Shown: one piece after another, positions 34,347 to 41,825 of the stretch | How the letters are laid out: every line of letters begins with the position of its first letter | How positions within the stretch are numbered: the first letter of the stretch is position 1 | Assembly (NCBI GenBank): GCA_024233395.1 | Contig: JACKPR010000003.1 | Span: 186,001-250,000 of the forward strand | Source of the DNA: Chlamydiales bacterium | GTDB taxonomy: Bacteria; Chlamydiota; Chlamydiia; Chlamydiales; Simkaniaceae | Length of the DNA stretch: 64,000 nucleotides | Direction of reading: 5' to 3' | Program-made: the position numbers and the translations under genes | The notes under the pieces: model-generated | Databases searched by the model: none | Told to the model about the DNA's origin: nothing | What the model saw: the letters and a program-made list of their open reading frames with translations, nothing else

Positions 34347-35618
34347 TTGCAAGGAAACGAAAAGTTATTCCAGATCCGACGCACAGCAGCAGAAATTCTT
34401 GCAGCTGCTGTTTCTGAGCATGATCATAAAGCATTTGCGATTAAAGGTGGTGAAACTCCCTGGGGATTTTACTATGACTTTATCTTTATGAACCCTTTTT
34501 CTAAAGAAATGCTCCCTCTTATCGAAGAAAAAATGTGGAAAATCGCAGCAGATAATGAGGAAGTTAAAATGCATGAAATGATTCCCTCAAATGCAGCAGA
34601 ATTTATGCGACATAACAGGCGTCCCTATCCCGCCCATTTTGTGCAAACATGTCATGACCCCATCGTTCAAGTTGTGCAAATTGGAGCCTTTGTTGACCAT
34701 GTCCATGGAAGCTTTTTAAAAAAGACCGGTGGTTTAAAAGCTTTTAAACTATTAAAACTTGAGCAGCGCCCTGACCTTTATTTTAAAGGGGATAAAAAGT
34801 TGGTTTATCGTATTACAGGTGTTGCAGATGAAAGTAAAGATGCTCTCAAAGCATTCATGAAAAAATATAAAGCTTGGATAGGGATTGACCATTTAAAGAT
34901 AGGTGAAAAACTTGATTTATTTCAGATCGATTTAAGTCGAGGGGAAGATTATTTTGAAACAGCAAGAATTTATTGGAAAAAAGAGGGAGAAGCGCTCCTC
35001 CATCGAATGTATTCATTTTGGAGAGAAGAACATCTCAAAGAAGGGTTTGAACTCGTTGTGACCGATAGTACTCAAATCACAAGGGCTCATAAAAAACTTT
35101 ATCGTCTTTCAAAAAGAACATGTGAAAGTGAGCCCGTTCGTTTTGCTGAGTTCCGCTTCCCTAATATTAACGGGGGATTTTCTCCAATCCATGGATTATT
35201 GGGATTAAAAGTTTGCCATAAAGATCGCTCTCATATTTTTTGTTTAAAAAAAGATTTAATGGCAACCCTTAATTCTTCCTTGATATTCTTAAACAAAATC
35301 CCTAAAATGCTCGGGATAGCATATTCGGTTGAAGTGTCTTGCCCTGATGACCTAGTGGAGCTGTTTAAACAGCTTCCTATCAAAACAAAAATTCATCCAG
35401 GAAGAGAAGCTCGAATCGAGTGGAAACTTTGCGATGATTTTGGAAGAAGTTGGAAAGGACCTTTTTTAACACTTCGAAAAAAGGATGAAATTTTTACCAT
35501 AAAATGTTCCCTTTTTTCTTCTGTTGAAAGGTTGATTGCCTTAATTTTAGAGGCCCAAGAAAAAGATCTATCGCAAAAAAAAGAGTTATTGGATAAAATA
35601 GCTCCTTGTGACCAATAG
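34347..35618 (+). CDS. Degenerate threonyl-tRNA synthetase homologue
   Basis: 423 residues, clearly built on ThrRS but lacking key parts. RRTAAEILAAAV and WGFYYDF match the editing-domain start, yet the HxxxH zinc/editing pair is Arg/Ala and the later Cys of CxxxH is absent. IGEKLDLFQID marks the start of the catalytic domain; VRFAEFRF ... IHGLLGLKVCHKDRSHIFC matches motif 2, but the Arg of motif 2 is lost. Motif 3 and the anticodon-binding domain are missing (ThrRS has about 640). TTG start at 34347, AAGG 7 nt upstream. It occupies the classic thrS position before infC-rpmI-rplT. Confidence 0.85.
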   Translation: MQGNEKLFQIRRTAAEILAAAVSEHDHKAFAIKGGETPWGFYYDFIFMNPFSKEMLPLIEEKMWKIAADNEEVKMHEMIPSNAAEFMRHNRRPYPAHFVQTCHDPIVQVVQIGAFVDHVHGSFLKKTGGLKAFKLLKLEQRPDLYFKGDKKLVYRITGVADESKDALKAFMKKYKAWIGIDHLKIGEKLDLFQIDLSRGEDYFETARIYWKKEGEALLHRMYSFWREEHLKEGFELVVTDSTQITRAHKKLYRLSKRTCESEPVRFAEFRFPNINGGFSPIHGLLGLKVCHKDRSHIFCLKKDLMATLNSSLIFLNKIPKMLGIAYSVEVSCPDDLVELFKQLPIKTKIHPGREARIEWKLCDDFGRSWKGPFLTLRKKDEIFTIKCSLFSSVERLIALILEAQEKDLSQKKELLDKIAPCDQ

Positions 35619-35629
35619 GATGATAGAAC

Positions 35630-36136
35630 TTGAGAATTAACAAAGAAATCCGCGCCCCGAAAATACGACTGATTGGGAAAGATGGAAAACAAGTTGGGAT
35701 CGTTAGCAATGCTGAAGCCCAATCACATGCGCAACGAGATGGTCTAGATCTGGTAGAGATATCGCCGAATGCAGCGCCGCCAGTTTGTAAGATTGTAGAT
35801 TATGGTAAGTTCCGCTATCAGATGACAAAAAAAGAGCGGGAAAGCAAAAAAGGACAACATCAAGCCAAGCTTAAAGAAATTAAGGTGAAACCGAATATTG
35901 ATGAGCATGACTTGCAAGTAAAGATTAAGAGGGCCCGAGAATTTATCGAGAAAGGGAACAAAGTCCGAGTGACTTGTATGTTCCGTGGTCGAGAAATGGC
36001 CCGCCCAGAGCTTGGACAAAAAGTGGCAAATCGGATTGCTGAAGAACTACGCGATATTGCGCAAACCGAAACACCGCCTAAACAAATGGGACGTAACTAT
36101 AGTTTAGTTCTAGCTCCAATGGGAAAAAAGAAATAA
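35630..36136 (+). CDS. infC: Translation initiation factor IF-3
   Basis: 168 residues, both IF-3 domains. N-terminal RINKEIRAPKIRLIGKDG and DLVEISPNAAPPVCKIVDYGKF (split over 40-62), linker rich in KKERESKKGQ, C-terminal KEIKVKPNIDEHDLQVK and RGREMARPELG. The start codon is TTG, in keeping with the rare start codons by which infC controls itself in other bacteria. It lies 11 nt behind the thrS-like gene and before rpmI-rplT. Confidence 0.97.
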   Translation: MRINKEIRAPKIRLIGKDGKQVGIVSNAEAQSHAQRDGLDLVEISPNAAPPVCKIVDYGKFRYQMTKKERESKKGQHQAKLKEIKVKPNIDEHDLQVKIKRAREFIEKGNKVRVTCMFRGREMARPELGQKVANRIAEELRDIAQTETPPKQMGRNYSLVLAPMGKKK

Positions 36137-36150
36137 GCAGGAGATCGATA

Positions 36151-36345
36151 ATGAGCAAAATGAAAACTAAAAAAGCGATTCGTAATCGTTTTAAAAAAAC
36201 AGGAACGGGGAAACTCATGCGAACAAAGCAAGGGAAGCGCCACATCCTAACGAAAAAGACATCAAAGCGGAAGCGTCAACTTGGAAAACAGACCGTGATG
36301 AGCGAATCGTATGCAAAAAAATATAAGCGCCTAGCGTGCATGTAA
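36151..36345 (+). CDS. rpmI: 50S ribosomal protein L35
   Basis: 64 residues, strongly basic: KMKTKKAIRNRFKKTGTGK at the N-terminus, KRHILTKKTSKRKRQLGK in the middle. Length and motif are those of bacterial L35. AGGAGA lies 5-10 nt before the ATG. Between infC and rplT in the usual order. Confidence 0.97.
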   Translation: MSKMKTKKAIRNRFKKTGTGKLMRTKQGKRHILTKKTSKRKRQLGKQTVMSESYAKKYKRLACM

Positions 36346-36361
36346 AAGGAGAAAGGGAACG

Positions 36362-36721
36362 ATGACAAGAGTAAGAAACGCTGTTGCCTCAAGGCGTAGA
36401 AGAAAAAGACTCCTAAAAAGAGCAAAAGGATTTATTGGCGACAGAAAAAATCACGTGAAGCTTACAGCGGATGCTGTCATGAAAGCAATGGCTTTCAGCA
36501 CGATGCATAGAAAAAAGAAGAAGAATGACTTTCGTCGTCTTTGGATTACTAGAATTGGTGTTGCTGCAAAATCACAAGGGATTTCTTATAGCCGTTTGAT
36601 TAATGGTCTCACTAAAGCTGGTTGCAGTATCAATCGCAAAATGCTTTCTGATATGGCAATTCGTGATCCGAAGAGTTTCGGTGAAGTTGCTGAGACAGCA
36701 AAACAAGCATTAGCATCTTAA
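36362..36721 (+). CDS. rplT: 50S ribosomal protein L20
   Basis: 119 residues. TRVRNAVASRRRRKRLLKRA and GFIGDRKNHVKLTADAVMKA begin the protein; LWITRIGVAAKSQGISYSRL and the C-terminal GCSINRKMLSDMAIRDP are typical. L20 binds 23S rRNA early in assembly and in some bacteria represses its own operon. A strong terminator follows 9 nt after the stop. Confidence 0.98.
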   Translation: MTRVRNAVASRRRRKRLLKRAKGFIGDRKNHVKLTADAVMKAMAFSTMHRKKKKNDFRRLWITRIGVAAKSQGISYSRLINGLTKAGCSINRKMLSDMAIRDPKSFGEVAETAKQALAS

Positions 36722-36729
36722 ATATCACT

Positions 36730-36760
36730 AGCCCCCTAGTTTAGGGGGCTCTTTTTTTTT
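36730..36760 (+). terminator. Rho-independent terminator/attenuator between rplT and pheS
   Basis: AGCCCCCTA-GTT-TAGGGGGCT, a perfect 9-bp stem, then C and ten T. The pheS ATG is the very next base (36761), so the terminator occupies the whole leader of pheS. Confidence 0.93.
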
Positions 36761-37783
36761 ATGAAGCAAAAAATAGAAGATCTTAAACAAGCTTTCCAAT
36801 TAGAAATCGAGAAGATTCAGCAAACAAAAGAGCTTGAACAACTCCGAATCAAATACTTAGGGAAAAAAAGCCCGATTCAAGCATTGATGCAAGATCTTCG
36901 TACCTGCTCTCCAGAAGAACGCCCAGAAATGGGAAAGCTGATCAATACATTGAAACAAGATGTTTCAACACAAATCGATACCCAATTTAAAGTATTAGAA
37001 GCACAAGAGCTTCTTTCTCGCTTATCTGAAGAAAAGGTTGATGTGACACTTCCTGGACGGAGAAAAATTCTTGGAAAGAAACATCCTCTTTCTCAAATGC
37101 TTGATGAAGTGATTGAAATCCTTGTAGGAATGGGTTTTTCGGTACAAGAATCTCCTGAAATTGAATCAGAATATTACAACTATGGAGGACTGAATTATCC
37201 TCCTGATCATCCTGCAAGAGATATGCAGGATACTTTTTATATCACCCCCGATATCCTACTGCGTTCCCATACCACATCAATTCAACAACACATGATGGAA
37301 AATGCAGCTCCTCCTATTCGGATCCTGTCTCCTGGAAAATGTTACCGAAATGAAACGATTACTGCCCGTTCTCATGTTTTTTTTCATCAGGTTGATGTTC
37401 TTTATATCGATAAGGATGTCACCTTTTCAGATCTTCTAGCAACTAAAGAGGAATTTTATACAAAGATCTTCAAACAGAAGATAGAGCTTCGTGTTCGACC
37501 GAGCTATTTTCCTTTTGTAGAGCCAGGGATGGAAGTCGATATCAAATGTACGACCTGTGCTGGAAGTGGGTGCGCGCTTTGTAAACATACCGGATGGCTA
37601 GAAGTTGCTGGTGCGGGAATGGTCCATCCAAATGTCTTGAAAGCGGGGGGAATCGACCCTGAAGTTTACTCTGGATATGCTTGGGGAGGAGGAATCGAGC
37701 GCCTCTTTATGCTTCGTCATGGAATCAGCGATATCCGTCTCTTTACTGAAAATGACATCCGTTTCTTATCTCAATTCTCTTAA
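36761..37783 (+). CDS. pheS: Phenylalanyl-tRNA synthetase alpha subunit
   Basis: 340 residues: N-terminal coiled coil (about 1-85), then class II core with LRSHTTSIQQHMM, CYRNETITARSHVFFHQ (motif 2), FPFVEPGMEVDI and GGGIERLFMLRHGISDIR (motif 3). A four-cysteine insert CTTCAGSGCALC, found in several lineages including chlamydiae, probably binds zinc. No Shine-Dalgarno is present: the ATG directly follows the T-run of a terminator. The beta subunit gene pheT is not next to it. Confidence 0.96.
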   Translation: MKQKIEDLKQAFQLEIEKIQQTKELEQLRIKYLGKKSPIQALMQDLRTCSPEERPEMGKLINTLKQDVSTQIDTQFKVLEAQELLSRLSEEKVDVTLPGRRKILGKKHPLSQMLDEVIEILVGMGFSVQESPEIESEYYNYGGLNYPPDHPARDMQDTFYITPDILLRSHTTSIQQHMMENAAPPIRILSPGKCYRNETITARSHVFFHQVDVLYIDKDVTFSDLLATKEEFYTKIFKQKIELRVRPSYFPFVEPGMEVDIKCTTCAGSGCALCKHTGWLEVAGAGMVHPNVLKAGGIDPEVYSGYAWGGGIERLFMLRHGISDIRLFTENDIRFLSQFS

Positions 37784-37792
37784 TAGGCTCAT

Positions 37793-37822
37793 AAAAAAAG
37801 AGCCTATCAACGATAGACTCTT
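37793..37822 (-). terminator. Terminator of the gene at 37834-38592
   Basis: On the minus strand AAGAGTCTATC-GTT-GATAGGCTCTT (one wobble pair) followed by a run of T. On the plus strand GAGCC arms at 37783-37807 form a second hairpin behind pheS but lack a T-tract. Confidence 0.75.
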
Positions 37823-37833
37823 CTAATGATAGC

Positions 37834-38592
37834 TTAATTAAAAAACATCTTTGAAAGTAATAGCTCGAGCTTAGCTGAGGCAAGTTCCACTTCTTCAGGA
37901 GCTACTTTATCATTTAAGTTAATGCTTTGTAATTCCTTAAGCTGTCCAACTAATTGGGCTTTATCAGCAGGAGATAGAGGACTAGGTATACTTTCAGCGA
38001 TGAAAACTTGTATTTGTGCTAAGAATTGAATCATCTCTAAAGGATAAACCTTATCTTCAGGATTATTGGGCTGATGCGTGAATAACTGATCGAGTTCTTG
38101 TTTTGCAGAAGGGGAAAGAACTCCAGGAAGGTCAGAAGCAATAAGTCTTGCAACTTGAGCTGCCCATATGGCGACATTAATCCAATAATTTTTACTCGAT
38201 TGATCTACAGGTTGGTTTGCTAAAAGATTGTTTAGAGCTTCCTGTTGCTTAGGTGAAAGTCCATTAGGGATATTTGAAGCAACAAATGCACTAATTTGTG
38301 TAAATGCAATCGTTAATTCAGTAAAGTAGTTTTTGCTACTGGTGTCAGTCGGAAGGCGATCGAGCATTCCCTGAAGTTCTCCAGCTTTTTGTGGAGGGAG
38401 AGACGTTTCAAGTCTGGCAAGTTCTTGCTTTAAGAGCTCTTCCTGAGGACTTTCACCCCTTACATGTCCTCCAGAATTGCAACCTAGAATAAACATCAGC
38501 AGTTGATTCACGAGTTCTTGGTTCGTTTCCTGAGATGCTTCATAAGCTTCAGTCGCTGCGCAAACACAATTTGATTGTATAGATTCGGTCAT
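37834..38592 (-). CDS. Repeat-containing helical protein, paralogue of 38749-39477
   Basis: 252 residues made of about three 50-60-residue repeats, each with LSPxxxxxL, a helix, then P-D-x-S-x-KNY: LPTDTSSKNYFTELTIAF, QPVDQSSKNYWINVAIWA, and the degenerate QPNNPEDKVYPLEMIQFL. The N-terminus has a short hydrophobic run around NQLLMFILGCNSGG but no convincing signal peptide. AAGGAG precedes the ATG. It stands in tandem with a close paralogue, each with its own terminator. Function unknown; a secreted effector is a reasonable guess. Confidence 0.78.
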   Translation of the reverse strand: MTESIQSNCVCAATEAYEASQETNQELVNQLLMFILGCNSGGHVRGESPQEELLKQELARLETSLPPQKAGELQGMLDRLPTDTSSKNYFTELTIAFTQISAFVASNIPNGLSPKQQEALNNLLANQPVDQSSKNYWINVAIWAAQVARLIASDLPGVLSPSAKQELDQLFTHQPNNPEDKVYPLEMIQFLAQIQVFIAESIPSPLSPADKAQLVGQLKELQSINLNDKVAPEEVELASAKLELLLSKMFFN

Positions 38593-38711
38593 GATTGACT
38601 CCTTTTGGTTAGGAGGGGATTGTCACAAAAAAGCAAATACCCTCTATGAAATAAAAAATTTAGGGCATACTTTAATGATTTCGTAATTTTTAGTTAATGA
38701 TTTTTTTAGTT

Positions 38712-38738
38712 AGAAAAGAGCGCGCAAAGCGCGCTCTT
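38712..38738 (-). terminator. Terminator of the gene at 38749-39477
   Basis: AAGAGCGCGC-AAA-GCGCGCTCTT (plus-strand reading), a perfect 10-bp GC-rich stem 11 nt behind the minus-strand stop, followed on that strand by TTC. Confidence 0.85.
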
Positions 38739-38748
38739 GAAATGAGAA

Positions 38749-39477
38749 TTAGAACAACATCCCTGAAAGCATTTGCTGAAGCTGAGCAGTTGCGAGTTGA
38801 AGTTCAGCAGGACCTTCCTTACTATCTAGGTCAATACTTTTAATCTTCTGAAGTTGGTCATCTAATTTTGCTTTATCAGCAGGGGATAAAGAACTAGGTA
38901 GGTTTTTAGCTAAGAAAACCTCCACCGAATCAATGAACTGCTGCATATAGGCCGGATAGTTTTTATCTCCAGTGTCTATAGGCTCATCAGCTAATAAATC
39001 ATTGAGCTCACTTTCAGCAGTGGGAGAAAGCATTCCAGGAAGGTTTGAAGCGACAAAGGCAGTGACTTGTGCTGCCCAAGCTGCAACATTTGCTCCATAA
39101 TCTTTGCTTCCAGTATCAGATGGTTGCTTTGCGAGTAAAGTATTCAGAGCTTGTTGCTGCTGAGGGGAAAGTCCATCTACAGAGGCAATAAAAGCTGTGA
39201 TATGAGCAAAAGCTTCAGTCAACTCAGAATCGTAATTTTTACTTCCTGAATCAGTAGGTAATTTAGAAAGGAGATCTTTTAGTTGAGCTGCCTGCTCAGG
39301 AGGCAAAGAGGCTTCAAGCTGAGTCAGCTCCGCTTTAAGAGTATCTTCAGTTGAATTGGATTTGCATCCATTAAGAAATATAATTAGTTGAATGATAAGG
39401 CTTTGGCTTATTATTCCAGAGGATCCATTAGCCTCAGAGGCTCCAGAAATATTATTTGTATTAATTGGGTCTATCAT
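38749..39477 (-). CDS. Repeat-containing helical protein, paralogue of 37834-38592
   Basis: 242 residues with the same three-repeat design: LPTDSGSKNYDSELTEAF, QPSDTGSKDYGANVAAWA, EPIDTGDKNYPAYMQQFI, separated by LSPQQQQAL, LSPTAESEL and LSPADKAKL. Its repeats are more regular than those of the neighbour, so it may be nearer the ancestral form. Hydrophobic run IIQLIIFLNGCKS near residue 30, as in the paralogue. AGGAAG before the ATG. The palindromic element at 39506 lies 28 nt upstream of the start codon and may carry or interrupt its promoter. Confidence 0.78.
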   Translation of the reverse strand: MIDPINTNNISGASEANGSSGIISQSLIIQLIIFLNGCKSNSTEDTLKAELTQLEASLPPEQAAQLKDLLSKLPTDSGSKNYDSELTEAFAHITAFIASVDGLSPQQQQALNTLLAKQPSDTGSKDYGANVAAWAAQVTAFVASNLPGMLSPTAESELNDLLADEPIDTGDKNYPAYMQQFIDSVEVFLAKNLPSSLSPADKAKLDDQLQKIKSIDLDSKEGPAELQLATAQLQQMLSGMLF

Positions 39478-39505
39478 AATTTTCTTCCTAATTTATTAAA
39501 AATGC

Positions 39506-39672
39506 ATGAACCTATCTCATATTAAAGGTTTATTTGATTTCTTGAATCTTTGAGCAGATTTTTTCTTTCCATTTTGATCCCTTGTCTCATGGACAAAGTG
39601 ATCAAAATGGAAAGAAAAAAGGTGCCAAAGAGGCCGGAATAAAAAAACATCTTTATTATGAGATAGGTTCAT
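39506..39672. mobile_element. MITE-like palindromic element, copy A
   Basis: Ends are perfect 16-bp inverted repeats (ATGAACCTATCTCATA at 39506-39521 and its complement at 39657-39672). Inside, a perfect 21-bp inverted repeat (39559-39579 / 39600-39620) surrounds a core reading CTTGTCTCATGGACAAAG. No coding capacity. Same end sequence and length as the other three copies. Confidence 0.8.
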
Positions 39673-39983
39673 AGGTCCAACCTTAATTTTAACAAACCCT
39701 GAATATTAATGCTTGGCTTTCAAGAGGGAAATTGGTCTAAATTTTACATATCTTATTAAATATTAAGCAGTTAAGTATAATAAAAATTATTTTAAGTCAA
39801 AATGAGAGGCATCCATTTTCTCTATTCTTGTAGATTGGTATGAAATGATGAACCTGGGATAGTTTATCTACTAAAAATAGTCCCTCAACGATATGAAAAA
39901 GCTAAATACCAAAAACTTTAGAGAAAAACTTTCTTGCAAAATAGCTTGGGAAATGTTTACACTGCTTGATTAAAAATAACTTG
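39673..39983. other. Gene-free AT-rich stretch before tRNA-Ser
   Basis: No supported gene. It holds a possible tRNA promoter (TTGCAA at 39934-39939, TACACT at 39958-39963) and, near 39847, ATGAACCTGGGATAG, which resembles one end of the palindromic element family without a partner. Confidence 0.5.
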
Positions 39984-40068
39984 GGAAGAGTGGCAGAGTG
40001 GCCGAATGCGTCTGTCTTGAAAACAGAAGTCCTGCAAGGGACCGGGGGTTCGAATCCCTCCTCTTCCG
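39984..40068 (+). tRNA. tRNA-Ser (TGA)
   Basis: 85-nt class II tRNA: acceptor GGAAGAG/CTCTTCC, anticodon stem TCTGT/ACAGA with loop CTTGAAA (anticodon TGA), long variable arm AGTCCTGCAAGGGACC, T arm with GGTTCGAATCC, discriminator G. CCA not encoded. Its last 15 nt are repeated 136 bp downstream. Confidence 0.96.
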
Positions 40069-40292
40069 AATAAAAGCAAACAAACGCTAGGGATGAGAAC
40101 CCAAAAGGGTTCGATTTGGAGCGAAGCGGAAAAGGGGATTCCAAAGGAATCAGTCCGAAGGACCGAAGGCGCACGAAGCGCCGAAGCCTATCCCTCCTCT
40201 TCCGAATAAAAGCAAACAAACGCTAGGGATGAGAACCCAAAAGGGTTCGATTTGGAGCGAAGCGGAAAAGGGGATTCCAAAGGAATCAGTCC
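40054..40292 (+). repeat. tRNA-3'-end-containing tandem repeat with hairpin chain
   Basis: Two identical 103-bp copies (40054-40156 and 40190-40292, 136 bp apart) each begin with the last 15 nt of the tRNA-Ser gene. The unit is a chain of small hairpins with A-rich loops: GAACCC-AAAA-GGGTTC, GATTCC-AAA-GGAATC, GTCC-GAA-GGAC, GGCGC-ACGAA-GCGCC. This resembles the tyrT (rtT) repeats of E. coli, which also contain a tRNA end. Confidence 0.9.
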
Positions 40293-40441
40293 TTTATCTC
40301 ACCAATAAAGAGAATAAATTTTAAATATTCTTGAAAAATTATTAACAAAACCTTTAAGGTTTATCCCATTAAATTTTGGAGTTAATGCACTTCAATGAAT
40401 TTAATCAAATTTAACAATAGAATTTCCATGGAGGAATGAAA

Positions 40442-41125
40442 ATGTTTTCACTACCAAATATAGCAACAGGTACCCCAAGAGTTAATGAAGCATTAAAAGA
40501 TCTAACGGCAGCAGCGATTGGTGTTGGTGTTTTAAGACTAGCAGGAATTAAGTATGAAGTGGGTCAACTTTCAATTAAAACACTTGCTTTCGGTGCTGGA
40601 ACAGTAGCTGCAGGAGCAGCTCTTGGCCGTGAAGCGCTCATTCAGTTTTGTAGCGCAAATATTCAAGATAGAAAAGCACGAAATCAGATGAATAAATCTC
40701 CAGTTATTCTTTTAGCTCTTGCAGCAGGAGCTGTAGCGGCAATTGCTGCAACTCAGTATAGCAGAGTTGGAGCTTACCTTCCTGCATTCACTCAACTTAG
40801 CAGAAACCAAGCATATGCTCTTGGTGGTTTTGCAACTCTTGCAATGGCAGGACTCCGCTACTTTGGCTTTGCTGATCAAGATAAAGTTGAAAAACGTGCT
40901 GATCCTCGTAAAGACCTGCCACCAGTTTATGATGAAGGAACACATGGTACATTAGTCGATAAAGATATGCCAGGTATGCAAGCCTTATCAAAAGCATTGC
41001 ATGATAAGCCTCCGCAAGTTCGGTTTGCTACACGAGAACAAGCTCAAGCTTATAATGATAGAATCGATGCTTTACGTGGCGAAGAAGGTCATGGAGAGCT
41101 TGTTAAAGTGGAAATTTCTGCATAA
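40442..41125 (+). CDS. Small membrane protein, inclusion-membrane-like
   Basis: 227 residues. The third of three adjacent in-frame codons, ATG at 40442, is best placed behind GGAGG (7 nt). Four hydrophobic segments in the first 150 residues (AAAIGVGVLRLAGI, LAFGAGTVAAGAAL, VILLALAAGAVAAIAA, YALGGFATLAMAGLRYFGF), then a charged soluble tail (about 150-227). Paired hydrophobic segments with a soluble tail recall chlamydial inclusion-membrane proteins; no motif proves it. A terminator follows, so it is monocistronic. Confidence 0.75.
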   Translation: MFSLPNIATGTPRVNEALKDLTAAAIGVGVLRLAGIKYEVGQLSIKTLAFGAGTVAAGAALGREALIQFCSANIQDRKARNQMNKSPVILLALAAGAVAAIAATQYSRVGAYLPAFTQLSRNQAYALGGFATLAMAGLRYFGFADQDKVEKRADPRKDLPPVYDEGTHGTLVDKDMPGMQALSKALHDKPPQVRFATREQAQAYNDRIDALRGEEGHGELVKVEISA

Positions 41126-41150
41126 ACGACTTCATCTTTATGCTAAGAAA

Positions 41151-41179
41151 AGAGAGTCCCGAAGGACTCTCTTTTTTTT
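41151..41179 (+). terminator. Terminator behind the 40442-41125 gene
   Basis: AGAGAGTCC-CGAA-GGACTCTCT, perfect 9-bp stem with a stable tetraloop-like loop, followed by seven T. Confidence 0.93.
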
Positions 41180-41362
41180 GTTTACACCTATGAACCAATC
41201 TTGAATTAAAGATATTTTTTCATTTAAGCTTAGGAACTTTACCAAGTTACCATTGCTCTCTTTGAAAAATCAAATAGCTTTTCATATAAAATTTTCCGTT
41301 AACAATCTCTTTGCGAAGAGGTTGTTTTGATTTATAAAGTTTTTTCTAAAAAAATTTGTTCT

Positions 41363-41392
41363 TTACTTGAGGAAGGAAAAAGAGGTATAATT
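41363..41392 (+). promoter_or_regulatory. Promoter of the 41403-42323 pair
   Basis: TTTACT (41363-41368), 18-nt spacer, TATAAT (41387-41392). The start codon at 41403 is only 10 nt from the -10 box, so the mRNA leader would be a few bases at most. Confidence 0.5.
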
Positions 41393-41402
41393 TTTGTGAA
41401 TT

Positions 41403-41822
41403 ATGGTTATTGGTAGACATTGCACTTATAGTTTAGCCCGTTCTAAACAAGAACAATTAGAGTCCTTTATTTGGAATACAGGAAGTCATGTTGTGGTTGC
41501 AGCTGCAGTGAATGGACTTTCTCTCTATTTGATGGGGCATGAGGATCTTCTTCCTGGGATACTGGTAGGAGCTTCTGCTGGTATTTCTCAGAATCTAAGC
41601 CATAAGACGGCTCATGTATTGACTGCTAGACGAAAAGAAAGTTGCCACCTCTCTTTTGCTTTAGAAATTGTGATTGCAGCGGTATTGACTTATGGAATTG
41701 CTAAAATGCTTCTCCGCGTTTTCGAATATAATTTTGGAAGGGGAGATCTTTTGAAGCTTCAATCGATTGGAATGGTATCCATTGCCTTTTATAACCACAG
41801 TCAAAAACCAGGGAGGGGATAA
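41403..41822 (+). CDS. Small membrane protein
   Basis: 139 residues with hydrophobic segments around HVVVAAAVNGLSLYLMG, GILVGASAGISQNL and FALEIVIAAVLTYGIAKMLL. The pattern hydrophobic-GASAGIS-hydrophobic recurs in the next gene (GALSAGIS), so the two look like diverged paralogues. No ribosome site is visible and the -10 box is very near, so the start codon is uncertain. Function unknown; similar in character to inclusion-membrane proteins. Confidence 0.65.
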   Translation: MVIGRHCTYSLARSKQEQLESFIWNTGSHVVVAAAVNGLSLYLMGHEDLLPGILVGASAGISQNLSHKTAHVLTARRKESCHLSFALEIVIAAVLTYGIAKMLLRVFEYNFGRGDLLKLQSIGMVSIAFYNHSQKPGRG

Positions 41823-41825
41823 ATA

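Noticed and set aside
37783..37807. Terminator for pheS (ATAGGCTC/GAGCCTAT)
   Set aside because: The hairpin has an A-rich loop and no T-tract on the plus strand; the better structure serves the minus-strand gene.
39847..39865. Fifth palindromic element starting ATGAACCTGGG
   Set aside because: No matching right end within about 165 bp; kept only as a note on a possible solitary end.
39902..40219. Minus-strand frame of 105 codons over tRNA-Ser
   Set aside because: It is the antisense translation of the tRNA and its hairpin repeats; no ribosome site and no protein-like composition.
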